Source: Hyphomonas sp. (lineage in GTDB: Bacteria; Pseudomonadota; Alphaproteobacteria; Caulobacterales; Hyphomonadaceae). From it: a DNA stretch of 64,000 nt. How positions within the stretch are numbered: position 1 is the stretch's first letter; each line of letters begins with the position of its first letter. Below the pieces are notes generated by a model. It worked only from the letters and a program-made list of their open reading frames with translations. It made no database searches and had not been told where the DNA came from. The position numbers and the translations under genes are program-made. The stretch is from positions 1-64,000 of the forward strand of contig PACZ01000021.1 in the NCBI GenBank assembly GCA_002700305.1. The letters run 5' to 3'. Positions 1 through 8,796 of this stretch are shown in pieces.

Positions 1-2943
1 CTCGGTCACCTTGAAGCCGGGCAGCTGGCCGCCCTCGCCGGGCTTGGCGCCCTGGGCCACCTTGATCTCGATCTCGCGGCACTGGTTCAGATATTCCGCT
101 GTCACGCCGAAGCGGCCCGACGCGATCTGTTTGACCGACGAGTTCATATTGTCGCCATTCGGCAGCGGCCGGTAACGGGCGCGGTCCTCGCCGCCCTCCC
201 CCGAGACCGACTTCGCACCGATCCGGTTCATGGCGATGTTCAGCGTGCCGTGCGCTTCGGGGCTCAGCGCGCCGAGCGACATGCCGGGCGTAACGAAGCG
301 TTTGCGGATCTCGTTGATGGACTGAACCTGCGTCAGCGGCACGGCCGGCAGCTTGTGTTTGAAGTCCAGCAAGTCACGCAGCTGGATCGGCGCGCGGTCT
401 TCCAGCGCGTCGGCAAACTTGCGGTACACAGAATAGTCGCCCGTGTTGCAGGCTGTCTGCAGCGTGTGGATCAGCGTACCGTCCAGGGCGTGCGGCTCGT
501 CCTTTGCGCGCAGGCGGTAGAACCCGCCGACAGGCAGAGAGATCACATCCTCATCGAACGCCATTTCGTGGCGCACCAGCGCGTTCTCTTCCAGACCCGC
601 CAGGCCGAGGCCCGAGATACGGCTGTTCATGCCCGGAAAATAGTCGGCGACAAGCGCGCGGGAAAGGCCGAGCGCCTCGAAATTGTACCCGCCGCGATAG
701 GAAGAGATAACCGAGATGCCCATCTTGGACATGATCTTCAACAGGCCCGCCTCAACCGCGGCCTTGTAGTTCTGCACGCATTCGCCGAGCGACATGTCAC
801 CATAGAGACCTCGGGCGTGCCGGTCCGTAATGGCGTCCTGCGCCAGATAGGCGTTCACACAGGTAGCGCCGACGCCGACGAGCACCGCGAAATAATGCGT
901 GTCCAGACATTCGGACGAGCGCACCGTGATGGAGCAGAATGTCCGCAGGCCTTGCGCCACAAGGTGCGAATGCACCGCGCCAGTCGCAAGGATCATCGGA
1001 ATGGCCGTGCGGCTGGCAGACTGGTACTGGTCCGTCAGCACGATATGTTCGCGGCCTTCGCGCACAGCGTCTTCAGCTTCCTGGCGGATGCGGGAGAGCG
1101 CCTCTTTCAGGGCGCTGCCGTCATTGGTTACGTCCTCTGCCGGGAAGGTACAGTCGATCTCGGTATAGGACACGCCGAGTTTGGTCAGCAGGCGCTCATA
1201 CATGCCATTGGTCAGCACAGGGCTTTCCAGCACAAAGACTTCCTGCTGCGACTTGTCTGTATCCAGAACGTTGCCGAGGTTCTTGAACCGCGTCTTGAGG
1301 CTCATCACGCGTTCTTCGCGCAAGGGGTCAACCGGCGGGTTGGTCACCTGGCTGAAATTCTGGCGGAAGAAATGGCTCATCGGGCGGTAATTGAACGACA
1401 GCACCGCCGGTGCCGTGTCGTCCCCCATCGAGCCGATGGCTTCCTTGCCGGACTCCACCATGGGCGACAGGATAAGCTCCAGCGTTTCCAGCGTGTAGCC
1501 AGCGGCCGTCTGGCGGCGCAGCAGCTCTTCCCTGGCGAACATGGGCGGCTCATCGCCGGGGCCGATTTCCGGCTCCAGCTCGGTCACGGCCGACAACCAT
1601 TCCTCATACGGCGCCTGAGCGGCCAGATAGTCGACGATTTCCTTGTGGTCGTAGAACTTGCCGGTCTTCAGGTCCGCTGCGATCATGCCGCCGGCCGGAA
1701 TGGATCCGCGCCGGGCGACTTCATGATCCCCCAGCGGGCACATGCCGGTTTCGGAACCGACAGCAAGAATTCCATCCGTGGTCAGCGCATAGCGCAGCGG
1801 GCGCAGGCCGTTGCGGTCAAGCCCGGCAATCGCCCAGCGGCCATCATAGGCGGCGATCCCGGCCGGGCCGTCCCACGGCTCCATGACCGAGTTGCAGTAG
1901 TCATACAGCGCCCGATGGGCGAGCGGCATGACAGAATCACGCTTCGACCAGGCTTCCGGAATGAGCATCGCCTTCGCCATCGGGGCCGAGCGGCCCGACT
2001 TGCAAAGAAGTTCCCAGACCGAATCGAGCGCGCCGGAATCCGACGTGCCATCCGGGATCACCGGCTTCACGTCTTCGACGTGTTCACCATAGGTCTCGGA
2101 CACCATGCGGATCTCATGGCTCTTCATCCAGTTCTTGTTGCCGCGCACCGTATTGATCTCGCCATTATGCGCGATCATGCGGAAGGGCTGTGCCAGCGCC
2201 CATTGCGGGAACGTGTTGGTGGAATAGCGCTGGTGATAGATCGCGAAAGCGGAGCTGAACTGCTCGCTCTGCAGGTCGAGATAAAACTTGTCGATATCCT
2301 GCGCGAGGAACATGCCTTTGTAGATCAGCGAGGCATTGCTCAGGGAGCAGATATAGAAGCTGGGGATCGCGGCTTCGCGGGCCCGGCGTTCGATCCGGCG
2401 GCGGCAGATATAAAGCGCACGCTCCAGCTCTTCGCTGGAACGGCCCATCGCGTCGCGGAACATGATCTGCTCGATTGCGGGGCGTGTGTCCTTGGCCTTC
2501 TGGCCGATAACCGAGACGTCGATCGGTGGCTGGCGCCAGCCATAGATATAAAAGCCAAAGTGCAGCACTTCGGTTTCGACCAGCGTGCGGGCTGCTTCCT
2601 GCGCGGCAAAATCCGTGCGTGGCAGGAATATCTGGCCAACGCAGATCGGATCGTCCGTCGGCTTGTGGCCGGTCCGGGTGACGTGTTCGCGGAAGAATTC
2701 CTGCGGCACTTCCACACGGATACCCGCGCCATCGCCCGTCTTACCGTCGGCATCGACCGCCCCGCGGTGCCAGACATTCTTCAGGGCCTTGATGCCCATC
2801 TCGACGATTTCGCGGCGCGGCTTGCCGTCCAGCGAGGCCACAAGGCCGACGCCGCAGGCATCATGCTCGTCCAGCGGATTGTAGGCATGCGCCTCGATCA
2901 GCTTTTCGCGCTCAACTAGGTATTTCTGGATCGTATCGGTCAT
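1..2943 (-). CDS. gltB: Glutamate synthase large subunit, 3' end cut by the window
   Basis: Encodes the large subunit of glutamate synthase, which takes ammonia from glutamine and makes glutamate from 2-oxoglutarate in the cytoplasm. The first 981 codons are present; the C-terminal part lies beyond the left edge. The start at 2943 yields MTDTIQKYLVEREKL, and Cys30 in the context DEHDACGVG is the expected catalytic N-terminal cysteine of the class II amidotransferase domain after propeptide removal. The last visible residues include AQGAKPGEGGQLPG, a glutamate synthase central-domain motif. The start codon overlaps the stop of the upstream GFA gene by 4 bases (ATGA), so gltD, GFA and gltB look like one transcript. 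A very long opposite-strand frame here is only a GC-driven shadow. Confidence 0.95.
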   Translation of the reverse strand, partial: MTDTIQKYLVEREKLIEAHAYNPLDEHDACGVGLVASLDGKPRREIVEMGIKALKNVWHRGAVDADGKTGDGAGIRVEVPQEFFREHVTRTGHKPTDDPICVGQIFLPRTDFAAQEAARTLVETEVLHFGFYIYGWRQPPIDVSVIGQKAKDTRPAIEQIMFRDAMGRSSEELERALYICRRRIERRAREAAIPSFYICSLSNASLIYKGMFLAQDIDKFYLDLQSEQFSSAFAIYHQRYSTNTFPQWALAQPFRMIAHNGEINTVRGNKNWMKSHEIRMVSETYGEHVEDVKPVIPDGTSDSGALDSVWELLCKSGRSAPMAKAMLIPEAWSKRDSVMPLAHRALYDYCNSVMEPWDGPAGIAAYDGRWAIAGLDRNGLRPLRYALTTDGILAVGSETGMCPLGDHEVARRGSIPAGGMIAADLKTGKFYDHKEIVDYLAAQAPYEEWLSAVTELEPEIGPGDEPPMFAREELLRRQTAAGYTLETLELILSPMVESGKEAIGSMGDDTAPAVLSFNYRPMSHFFRQNFSQVTNPPVDPLREERVMSLKTRFKNLGNVLDTDKSQQEVFVLESPVLTNGMYERLLTKLGVSYTEIDCTFPAEDVTNDGSALKEALSRIRQEAEDAVREGREHIVLTDQYQSASRTAIPMILATGAVHSHLVAQGLRTFCSITVRSSECLDTHYFAVLVGVGATCVNAYLAQDAITDRHARGLYGDMSLGECVQNYKAAVEAGLLKIMSKMGISVISSYRGGYNFEALGLSRALVADYFPGMNSRISGLGLAGLEENALVRHEMAFDEDVISLPVGGFYRLRAKDEPHALDGTLIHTLQTACNTGDYSVYRKFADALEDRAPIQLRDLLDFKHKLPAVPLTQVQSINEIRKRFVTPGMSLGALSPEAHGTLNIAMNRIGAKSVSGEGGEDRARYRPLPNGDNMNSSVKQIASGRFGVTAEYLNQCREIEIKVAQGAKPGEGGQLPGFKVTE

Positions 2944-3365
2944 TGCTGGGGCTCTCCGAAGCGGGCAAGCGTCTCTTCAGCTGTCAGGCGCGGTCGGTCG
3001 CCTGCCAGATCGTAGTAGTCGGGCTTTTCATCGACGAAGATCTCCATGCGGATCTCATGGCCGGGCGGCAGGTCCAGCGTCCCGGCAAGGACGGCCCATT
3101 TCGCACCGTCCTGCTTCATCCGGTAAAACAGGCTCGACCCGCAGCGGCTGCAAAAGCCCCGCCGGGCCCAGTCTGAACTGTCATACCAGGCGAGCGTTTC
3201 ATCTGACGTGAAACGGATATGCGCGTCTTCCGCATCCATTTCGATGAAAAGCGAGCCGGTCCAACGCTGGCACATCTTGCAGTGACAGGCATCCATGATA
3301 CCGGCTTCTGAAAGCTCGTAAGAGACGCCGCCGCACAGGCAGTGGCCTTTGATAAGATCTGTCAT
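2940..3365 (-). CDS. GFA family zinc-binding protein (Mss4-like fold)
   Basis: A 141-residue protein of the GFA family, named after glutathione-dependent formaldehyde-activating enzyme; most members have no proven reaction. Zinc ligands are visible as Cys9-x-Cys11, Cys27-x-Cys29-x2-Cys32 and Cys72-x2-Cys75, the family pattern. It lies between gltD (gap of 3 bases) and gltB (4-base ATGA overlap), so it is translated from the glutamate synthase message. A GGAG box 6 bases before the ATG overlaps the end of gltD. Its position suggests co-regulation with nitrogen assimilation, but a role in glutamate synthesis is not shown. Formaldehyde metabolism is also only a family name here, since no formaldehyde pathway genes are nearby. 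Confidence 0.85.
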   Translation of the reverse strand: MTDLIKGHCLCGGVSYELSEAGIMDACHCKMCQRWTGSLFIEMDAEDAHIRFTSDETLAWYDSSDWARRGFCSRCGSSLFYRMKQDGAKWAVLAGTLDLPPGHEIRMEIFVDEKPDYYDLAGDRPRLTAEETLARFGEPQQ

Positions 3366-3368
3366 CCT

Positions 3369-4811
3369 CTACTCCGCCGCCACTTTTGACGCGCGCGCGT
3401 CCTGTCTCATGGCCTGGTGCATCGCCTCGGCGGCGTCCCGGCCATCCTTGATGCCCCAGACGACCAGCGATGCCCCGCGCACAATATCGCCGGCGGCGTA
3501 CACACCCGGCAGGCTCGTCTCCATCGTGGAATAGTCTACCTTGACCGCGCCCCAGCGATTTACGGAAAGGGCCGGTTCGTCGAACAGGGCCGGCAGGTCT
3601 TCCGGGTCAAAACCCAGCGCCTTGATCACCATGTCGGCCTTCACATTGAAGGTCTCGCCAGTTTTCACCGGGCTCTGACGGCCGGACGCATCCGGTTCGC
3701 CCAGCTTCATCCGCGCGGCGCGCACGCCTTTCGCCTTGCCCTTGGTATCGAGAATGGCCTCCGGGCTGGCGAGCCATTCGAATTTGACCCCCTCTTCCTC
3801 GGCATTCTGAACTTCGCGCTGGCTGCCCGGCATGTTGGCCCGGTCGCGGCGATAAAGACAGGTCACTTCCTTGGCACCCTGACGGATCGCCGTGCGCACA
3901 CAGTCCATGGCCGTGTCACCGCCGCCGATGACGACAACGCGCTTGTCCTTCGCATCCAGCGTGCCGACATCGAATTCCGCGACCGCATCGCCGAAGCCCT
4001 TGCGGTTCGACGCCGTGAGGTAATCGAGCGCCGCATGCACGCCGTCTGCGCCGGAACCCGGGCATTTCAGGTCCTTCGCCGCGTAGACGCCGGTCGCGAT
4101 CAGCACGGTGTCATGCGTGTCGCGCAGTTTCTGCAGCGTCACTTTCTGGCCGACCCGCGTGTTGAACTTGAACTTGATGCCTGAGTCTTCCAGCCGCTTG
4201 ATCCGGCGCTCGACGACATCCTTCTCCAGCTTGAATCCCGGAATGCCATAGGTCAGCAGGCCGCCGCCCCGGTCATAGGCATCATAGATCGTGACCTGAT
4301 AGCCCTTGCGGCGAAGCTGCTCGGCTGCGGCGAGGCCTGCCGGCCCTGCCCCGATGATCCCGGCCGATTGCTTGCGCTCACGCACTGGCTTGATCGGCTG
4401 TACCCAGCCTTCCGCCCAAGCATTGTCTGTAATGTATTTCTCGATCGACCCGATGGTCACCGTGCCATGGCCGGATTGTTCGATCGTGCAGATGCCTTCG
4501 CACAGCCGGTCCTGCGGGCAGATGCGTCCGCAGATCTCCGGCATGTTGTTGGTTGCCGAAGAGACGCGCCAGGCTTCTTCCAGCCGGCCCTCGGCGGCAA
4601 GGCGCAGCCAGTCCGGGATATTGTTCTGCAACGGGCAGCCCTGCTGGCAGAAAGGTACGCCGCATTGTGAACAGCGCGAAGCCTGCGCCGCTGCCGCATC
4701 CGCGCTGAAGGCATCATAGATTTCATCGAAATCCACCGCGCGCTTATCCGCACCCCGCTTGTCCGGCATGGTGCGCGGCACATGAGTGAACTGCAGCATT
4801 TTCTCTGGCAT
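3369..4811 (-). CDS. gltD: Glutamate synthase small subunit
   Basis: The 480-residue small subunit supplies electrons from NADPH to GltB through FAD and 4Fe-4S clusters. The N-terminal region has the cysteine-rich cluster-binding segments (SRCSQCGVPFC, then CGRICPQDRLCEGIC), followed by a Rossmann FAD motif (GAGPAGLAAAE) and a second nucleotide motif (VVIGGGDTAMDC). The start at 4811 (MPEKMLQFTHVP) is chosen because GGGAGG lies 5 bases upstream and the resulting length matches the family; an in-frame extension to 5000 reads through the AT-rich intergenic palindromes and is unlikely. It is first in the gltD-GFA-gltB cluster and diverges from uppP. Confidence 0.95.
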   Translation of the reverse strand: MPEKMLQFTHVPRTMPDKRGADKRAVDFDEIYDAFSADAAAAQASRCSQCGVPFCQQGCPLQNNIPDWLRLAAEGRLEEAWRVSSATNNMPEICGRICPQDRLCEGICTIEQSGHGTVTIGSIEKYITDNAWAEGWVQPIKPVRERKQSAGIIGAGPAGLAAAEQLRRKGYQVTIYDAYDRGGGLLTYGIPGFKLEKDVVERRIKRLEDSGIKFKFNTRVGQKVTLQKLRDTHDTVLIATGVYAAKDLKCPGSGADGVHAALDYLTASNRKGFGDAVAEFDVGTLDAKDKRVVVIGGGDTAMDCVRTAIRQGAKEVTCLYRRDRANMPGSQREVQNAEEEGVKFEWLASPEAILDTKGKAKGVRAARMKLGEPDASGRQSPVKTGETFNVKADMVIKALGFDPEDLPALFDEPALSVNRWGAVKVDYSTMETSLPGVYAAGDIVRGASLVVWGIKDGRDAAEAMHQAMRQDARASKVAAE

Positions 4812-4883
4812 ACGGGCCTCCCGAAACTCTGAACCGGGCATAGAACCACAGCAGCGCGCGGGCAAGGTGAATCTGCAATATTG

Positions 4884-4900
4884 AATATCATTATGATATT
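4884..4900. promoter_or_regulatory. 17-bp palindrome, copy 1 (putative operator of gltD)
   Basis: AATATCATTATGATATT is a perfect palindrome around one central base, 73 to 89 bases upstream of the gltD start. The same half-sites recur at 4957-4973 with centres 73 bp apart. Two such copies in a divergent intergenic region suggest a dimeric transcription factor site; the regulator is not identified. Confidence 0.6.
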
Positions 4901-4956
4901 TTATGGCAAAGCACGGGTCTCTTAAGGTTGCTTTAGCCTGCAGAATTATGCCGATT

Positions 4957-4973
4957 AATATCATAATGATATT
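4957..4973. promoter_or_regulatory. 17-bp palindrome, copy 2 (putative operator between gltD and uppP)
   Basis: AATATCATAATGATATT has the same arms as the copy at 4884-4900 and differs only at the central base. It lies 71 bases before the uppP start and 146 bases before gltD, so it could act on either promoter. The spacing between copies is about seven helical turns, compatible with looping or co-operative binding. Confidence 0.6.
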
Positions 4974-5043
4974 GAGAAAAGCGCGTGCCTCCCGGCCCAA
5001 ACCAAATTAGACCTGCGGGGGAAAGCTCTGAAAGGCCAGCCCG

Positions 5044-5898
5044 TTGTCACTGCTACAGCTTGCCATCATCGCGACCCTGCAAGGGATCACGGAATGGCTG
5101 CCCATCTCCTCCTCCGCGCATGTGCTTCTCGCGTCCGATACATTCGGCGTCACCGGGCGCGATGAGCTGCTGATCAATGCCGTCTCCAATCTCGGCACGC
5201 TGGCGGCGATGCTGATCTATTTCCGCAAGGATGTCGGCCTCGCCATTCTGGGCGGGTTTGAGCTTCTGGCGGCCCCTGTCTCGAAGAAGCCGCTGTCGCA
5301 AGGCGGACGCCTCGCTGCCTGCGTGATCGTGGCGACGCCCATCGCGCTGATTGCCGCCCTGCTCTACGAGGCCGTGCTGCCCCAGCACCTGCAGGACATG
5401 ATGCGCAGCGTCTACACCGTGGCCGGGGCCACCATCTTCTTCGGCGCCTTGCTCTGGTGGGCAGATGTCGCCGGCCCGCGCACCCGCAAGGAAGAGGACA
5501 TGACCCTCGCCCATGCGGCGCTGATCGGGGCGACCCAGGCCATCGCGGCGATCATCCCGGGCACCAGCCGGTCCGGCATCACCATGACCGCCGCCCGTGC
5601 CCTCGGCTATGAACGCACAGAGGCCGCCCGCATCTCCATGCTGATCGGCGCCCCGATCCTGGCCGCCGCAGGCCTCTATGGCGCCTATGGCCTGTTCACC
5701 GCAGATCCTGACGGCACCGGTGTTCTCACCCTGCAGGACGGCCTCGTGGTGGCTGGCATCGCCTTCATCACAGGCCTTGCCTCAATCTGGGGCCTGATGG
5801 CCCTGCTCCGGCGGATGAGCTTCCTGCCCTTCGTGCTCTACCGTTTCCTGCTGGGCGCCCTGCTCATCCTCGGCTCACCCCTGATCGGCCTGATCTAG
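5044..5898 (+). CDS. uppP: Undecaprenyl-diphosphatase
   Basis: An integral membrane enzyme that dephosphorylates undecaprenyl diphosphate to regenerate the lipid carrier for peptidoglycan and other envelope polymers; loss or overproduction in other bacteria alters bacitracin sensitivity. The 284-residue product has both BacA/UppP signatures: ITEWLPISSSAH near the N terminus and IPGTSRSGIT in the second half, within many hydrophobic segments. The start is a TTG at 5044 with AAAGG about 9 bases upstream; the family N terminus fits this position. It is followed by a strong hairpin terminator shared with the convergent NDUFA9-like gene. Confidence 0.93.
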   Translation: MSLLQLAIIATLQGITEWLPISSSAHVLLASDTFGVTGRDELLINAVSNLGTLAAMLIYFRKDVGLAILGGFELLAAPVSKKPLSQGGRLAACVIVATPIALIAALLYEAVLPQHLQDMMRSVYTVAGATIFFGALLWWADVAGPRTRKEEDMTLAHAALIGATQAIAAIIPGTSRSGITMTAARALGYERTEAARISMLIGAPILAAAGLYGAYGLFTADPDGTGVLTLQDGLVVAGIAFITGLASIWGLMALLRRMSFLPFVLYRFLLGALLILGSPLIGLI

Positions 5899-5925
5899 AC
5901 AGCAAACCTGAAACCCAGACACAAA

Positions 5926-5957
5926 AAGGCCGGCAACCCGGGCGGGCTGCCGGCCTT
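5926..5957. terminator. Bidirectional hairpin between uppP and NDUFA9-like gene
   Basis: AAGGCCGGCA and TGCCGGCCTT form a 10-bp perfect stem with a 12-base loop. A-rich sequence on the left and T-rich sequence on the right make it usable from both strands, which fits two convergent genes ending at 5898 and 5976. Confidence 0.8.
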
Positions 5958-5975
5958 ATTTGCGGGAAAAGCGTC

Positions 5976-6965
5976 TCAGGCTTGGGACGCCTTGTGGAAC
6001 TCGCCATAATCGCGGAAGCGCCAGAGATAGGTCGGCACGATGGCCTCGACCGATTCCAGCGTGGTCACGCCAAGGTCGGCCAACGTCAGGGCATCACCTG
6101 CCACGACATTGTCGGTCTTTAGCATCTCGACCTGGTCGCCGGTGACCGGCGGCTGGCCCAGAAAGCCCCAGGAGAAGGGCGGTATATAGCGCCAGACCGC
6201 GCCGGACAGATAACCCAGAGGCTTCGCCGCCAAGAAGGGCAGCGTGATCTTGAAGCGCGGACGGTCAATGGTGGCGCAGATGAAGTCGTAGATCTCGTTC
6301 ATCGTATAGACGCGCGGCCCGCCCAGCTCATACGTCTTGCCTTCGGCCGTCTCGTCAGTAACGGCCACGGCAATCGCCTCGGCGACATCGCCCGCATAGA
6401 CCGGCTGCATCTTTGTCTTGCCGCCGCCGATGGCCGGCATCAGCGGGGCGACACGCGCCATCTGGGCGAACTTGTTGAAGAACTCGTCTTCCGGGCCAAA
6501 CACCACGGACGGGCGCAGGATGGTCGCCGTCGGCACCGCGCCGCGCACGGCCGCTTCGGCCTCTGCCTTGGTCTTGGCATAGTCCGACTTGGACTCGGCA
6601 TCGGCACCGATGGCGGACACCTGCACGAAGCGGGTAATCCCCTTCTCTGCCGCCACTTCCGCCAGAAGGGCTGCGCCTTCGGCCTGCGTCGATTCGAAAG
6701 TCTGCTTGCCCTTCTCGACCAGGACACCAACCAGGTTCACCACGGCATCGGCGCCCTCCAGCGCACGCTCAACCGAGGCGCGGTCGCGGATATTGGCCTG
6801 TGCGATGTCGACCCAGCCCGGTGCCCCTGCGAGGCGCACATCGCCCGCCAGATTCACCCGCCGGCAGGCCACACGCACACGCCAGCCTTTTTTCACCAGC
6901 TCACGGGCCGCATAGCGCCCGATAAAGCCCGATCCGCCGAAAATGGTCACCAAGCCTTTGGTCAT
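5976..6965 (-). CDS. NDUFA9-like NAD(P)-binding protein (atypical SDR)
   Basis: A 329-residue atypical short-chain dehydrogenase of the type annotated as complex I NDUFA9 subunit family. The nucleotide-binding motif GGSGFIGR is at residues 10-17, and YAKTKAEAE marks the SDR Tyr-x3-Lys region. Known relatives bind NAD(P)H; in alphaproteobacteria they may associate with respiratory complex I or act as independent oxidoreductases, and the sequence does not decide which. It faces uppP across a shared terminator and has no operon partner on its own strand. Confidence 0.8.
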   Translation of the reverse strand: MTKGLVTIFGGSGFIGRYAARELVKKGWRVRVACRRVNLAGDVRLAGAPGWVDIAQANIRDRASVERALEGADAVVNLVGVLVEKGKQTFESTQAEGAALLAEVAAEKGITRFVQVSAIGADAESKSDYAKTKAEAEAAVRGAVPTATILRPSVVFGPEDEFFNKFAQMARVAPLMPAIGGGKTKMQPVYAGDVAEAIAVAVTDETAEGKTYELGGPRVYTMNEIYDFICATIDRPRFKITLPFLAAKPLGYLSGAVWRYIPPFSWGFLGQPPVTGDQVEMLKTDNVVAGDALTLADLGVTTLESVEAIVPTYLWRFRDYGEFHKASQA

Positions 6966-7108
6966 TGTGGTCTAACCCTGCCTGAACGGTTGATTTGACG
7001 CCTTTCACCACACGCCGGGGGGCGTGTCTATGGCCGCTGTGTGGGGCGCAGCAGCGCACGGGCACCTGCACATAATGCCAGCAGATGCCGCTTCACGCAT
7101 CTGGCGGA

Positions 7109-7138
7109 TTGACAGTGCCGCGCCCTAGGCTCTATGAC
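7109..7138 (+). promoter_or_regulatory. Sigma-70-type promoter of tRNA-Leu
   Basis: A perfect TTGACA at 7109-7114 is followed after 17 bases by CTATGA, a plausible -10 element, about 37 bases before the mature tRNA 5' end. This is the expected position for a stable RNA promoter. Confidence 0.6.
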
Positions 7139-7174
7139 GCGCCTTCGCCGCTCCCCGGAGCGGACAACCCATCG

Positions 7175-7259
7175 GCCCAGATGGCGGAATTGGTAGACGC
7201 GCACGGTTCAGGTCCGTGTGCCGCAAGGCGTGGAGGTTCGAGTCCTCTTCTGGGCACCA
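7175..7259 (+). tRNA. tRNA-Leu (CAG)
   Basis: The 7-bp acceptor stem GCCCAGA / TCTGGGC closes the cloverleaf. The D-arm contains TTGGTAGACGCG. The anticodon stem is CACGG/CCGTG with loop TTCAGGT, giving anticodon CAG at 7209-7211, which reads CUG. A long variable arm (TGCCGCAAGGCGT) is typical of class II leucine tRNAs. The T-arm has GGTTCGAGTCC, and CCA is encoded at 7257-7259. Confidence 0.97.
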
Positions 7260-7283
7260 AACCCTGCTTCGGCAGGGTTTTTT
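7260..7283 (+). terminator. Rho-independent terminator of tRNA-Leu
   Basis: AACCCTGC-TTCG-GCAGGGTT is an 8-bp stem with a stable TTCG tetraloop, followed directly by a T run. It begins at the first base after the tRNA CCA end. Confidence 0.92.
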
Positions 7284-7295
7284 ATTGTCCGGGAT

Positions 7296-8789
7296 TCAGG
7301 CGGTGGCGGGCTGGCGGGATTTGAACCAGTCGGTGAAGGCGGCCTGCTCCTCCCCTGTCATGTGCAGATAGAGCTTTGAGCGGCGGCGGAGGATGTCGTC
7401 GGCGCTGCGGGCGAATTCCTGTTCGACAAGCCAGTCGACCTCGCGCTCGGTCAGACCGCCGCCGAATTCCCGGCCGAGGTCTGCCAAAGTCTGCGCATCG
7501 CCGAGCAGATCCCGCGTGCGGGTGCCATAGGCGCGGGCAAGCCGTGTCACCAGCTCGACCGGCAGGTGCGGGTGGCTGAGCACGAGACCGGAGAGATAGG
7601 CGTCGAAATTCGCCGCCGGAATGTCGCCGCCTGGCAGGCTGGCTTTCTTCGTCCAGGATTTCGGCAAACCTTCGAACAGGGGCGCGAGCTCTGCGACTGC
7701 CTCTTCGGCAAGTTCCCGATAGGTCGTGATCTTGCCGCCGAAAACAGACAGGACCGGCGCGCCGCCCTCGGCGTCGTAGTGCAGCACGTAATCCCGCGTA
7801 ACCTTTGAAGCCGAGGCGGCGTGATCGTCATAGAGCGGCCGTACGCCGGAATAGGTCGCCACCACATCCGCCGGCGTTATGGCGCGCTGATAGTATTCGC
7901 TGGCGCCCGCGCAGAGATATTCGATCTCTTCCTGGCTGATCTCCCCCTTGTCCTTGTCGGCGGTGTACGGAATGTCCGTCGTGCCGATCAGCGTATATTC
8001 GCCTCGCTCATAGGGGATGGCGAACATGATGCGGCTATCGGCATTCTGGAAGAAAAAGGCGTGCGCGCCGTCATGCCATTTCGGCACGATGATGTGACTG
8101 CCTTTGACCAGACGCAGATGGGTGGCGGTATCCTTCGGATCGGCAAGGTCGATGATCTCGTCGACCCAGCCGCCCGCGGCATTCACGACAGCCCGGAACT
8201 GGCGGGTTTCCGTGCCCTGCGCTGAAACGAATTCGGCGTCCCAGTGATCCTTGTGGCGCACCAGTTTCGTGCAGGCAGTGCGCGTGCGCACCTCTGCCCC
8301 GCGCTCTTTCGCATCGACAGCGTTCAGCACGACGAGGCGGGAATCCTCCACCCAGCAATCTGAATATTCGAATGCGAGCCGGAATTCCTCCCTGAGCGGA
8401 GCAAGCTTGTCCGATTTTCCCCGGCGCAGCACCTTGGTTGGCGGCAGCATTTTCCGGCCGCCAAGATGGTCATACAGGAACAGGCCGAGCCGGATCAGCC
8501 AGGCCGGGCGCTGGTCCTTGTCATGTGGCAGGACAAAACGCATCGGCCAGATAATGTGCGGCGCGGCGCGCAGGAGGATTTCCCGCTCGATCAGCGCTTT
8601 CCGCACAAGGGCAAAATCATACATTTCCAGATAGCGCAGCCCGCCATGGATCAGCTTCGTGCTGGCGGAGGATGTGTGCTGGGCGAGGTCATCCTTTTCC
8701 ACAAGCACCACATCGAGGCCACGCCCGGCGGCATCGCGGGCAATGCCCGTGCCATTGATACCCCCGCCGATGACGAGCAGGTCGTGCAC
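7296..8789 (-). CDS. glpD: Glycerol-3-phosphate dehydrogenase (FAD, respiratory)
   Basis: This 497-residue flavoprotein oxidises sn-glycerol 3-phosphate to dihydroxyacetone phosphate at the inner membrane and passes electrons to quinone. The FAD dinucleotide motif LLVIGGGINGTGIARD starts at residue 4, and STKLIHGGLRYLE is the GlpD/GlpO family signature. Length and C-terminal domain fit GlpD. It lies 7 bases downstream of the J-domain gene on the same strand, so the two are probably co-transcribed. No glycerol kinase, facilitator or GlpR is nearby, so regulation by glycerol is not evident here. Confidence 0.93.
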   Translation of the reverse strand: MHDLLVIGGGINGTGIARDAAGRGLDVVLVEKDDLAQHTSSASTKLIHGGLRYLEMYDFALVRKALIEREILLRAAPHIIWPMRFVLPHDKDQRPAWLIRLGLFLYDHLGGRKMLPPTKVLRRGKSDKLAPLREEFRLAFEYSDCWVEDSRLVVLNAVDAKERGAEVRTRTACTKLVRHKDHWDAEFVSAQGTETRQFRAVVNAAGGWVDEIIDLADPKDTATHLRLVKGSHIIVPKWHDGAHAFFFQNADSRIMFAIPYERGEYTLIGTTDIPYTADKDKGEISQEEIEYLCAGASEYYQRAITPADVVATYSGVRPLYDDHAASASKVTRDYVLHYDAEGGAPVLSVFGGKITTYRELAEEAVAELAPLFEGLPKSWTKKASLPGGDIPAANFDAYLSGLVLSHPHLPVELVTRLARAYGTRTRDLLGDAQTLADLGREFGGGLTEREVDWLVEQEFARSADDILRRRSKLYLHMTGEEQAAFTDWFKSRQPATA

Positions 8790-8796
8790 GCGGCCC

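Noticed and set aside
250-2919. 889-codon open frame on the plus strand opposite gltB
   Set aside because: It is fully antisense to recognisable glutamate synthase sequence and its translation has no domain pattern; long shadows are usual in high-GC DNA with biased codon use.
4922-4936. CtrA-type TTAA-N7-TTAA box upstream of gltD
   Set aside because: The second half reads TTAG and placement relative to a promoter is unclear.
7175-7259. tRNA-Leu as an integration site
   Set aside because: No integrase, no duplicated 3' end and no foreign genes lie next to it; a terminator and then glpD follow directly.
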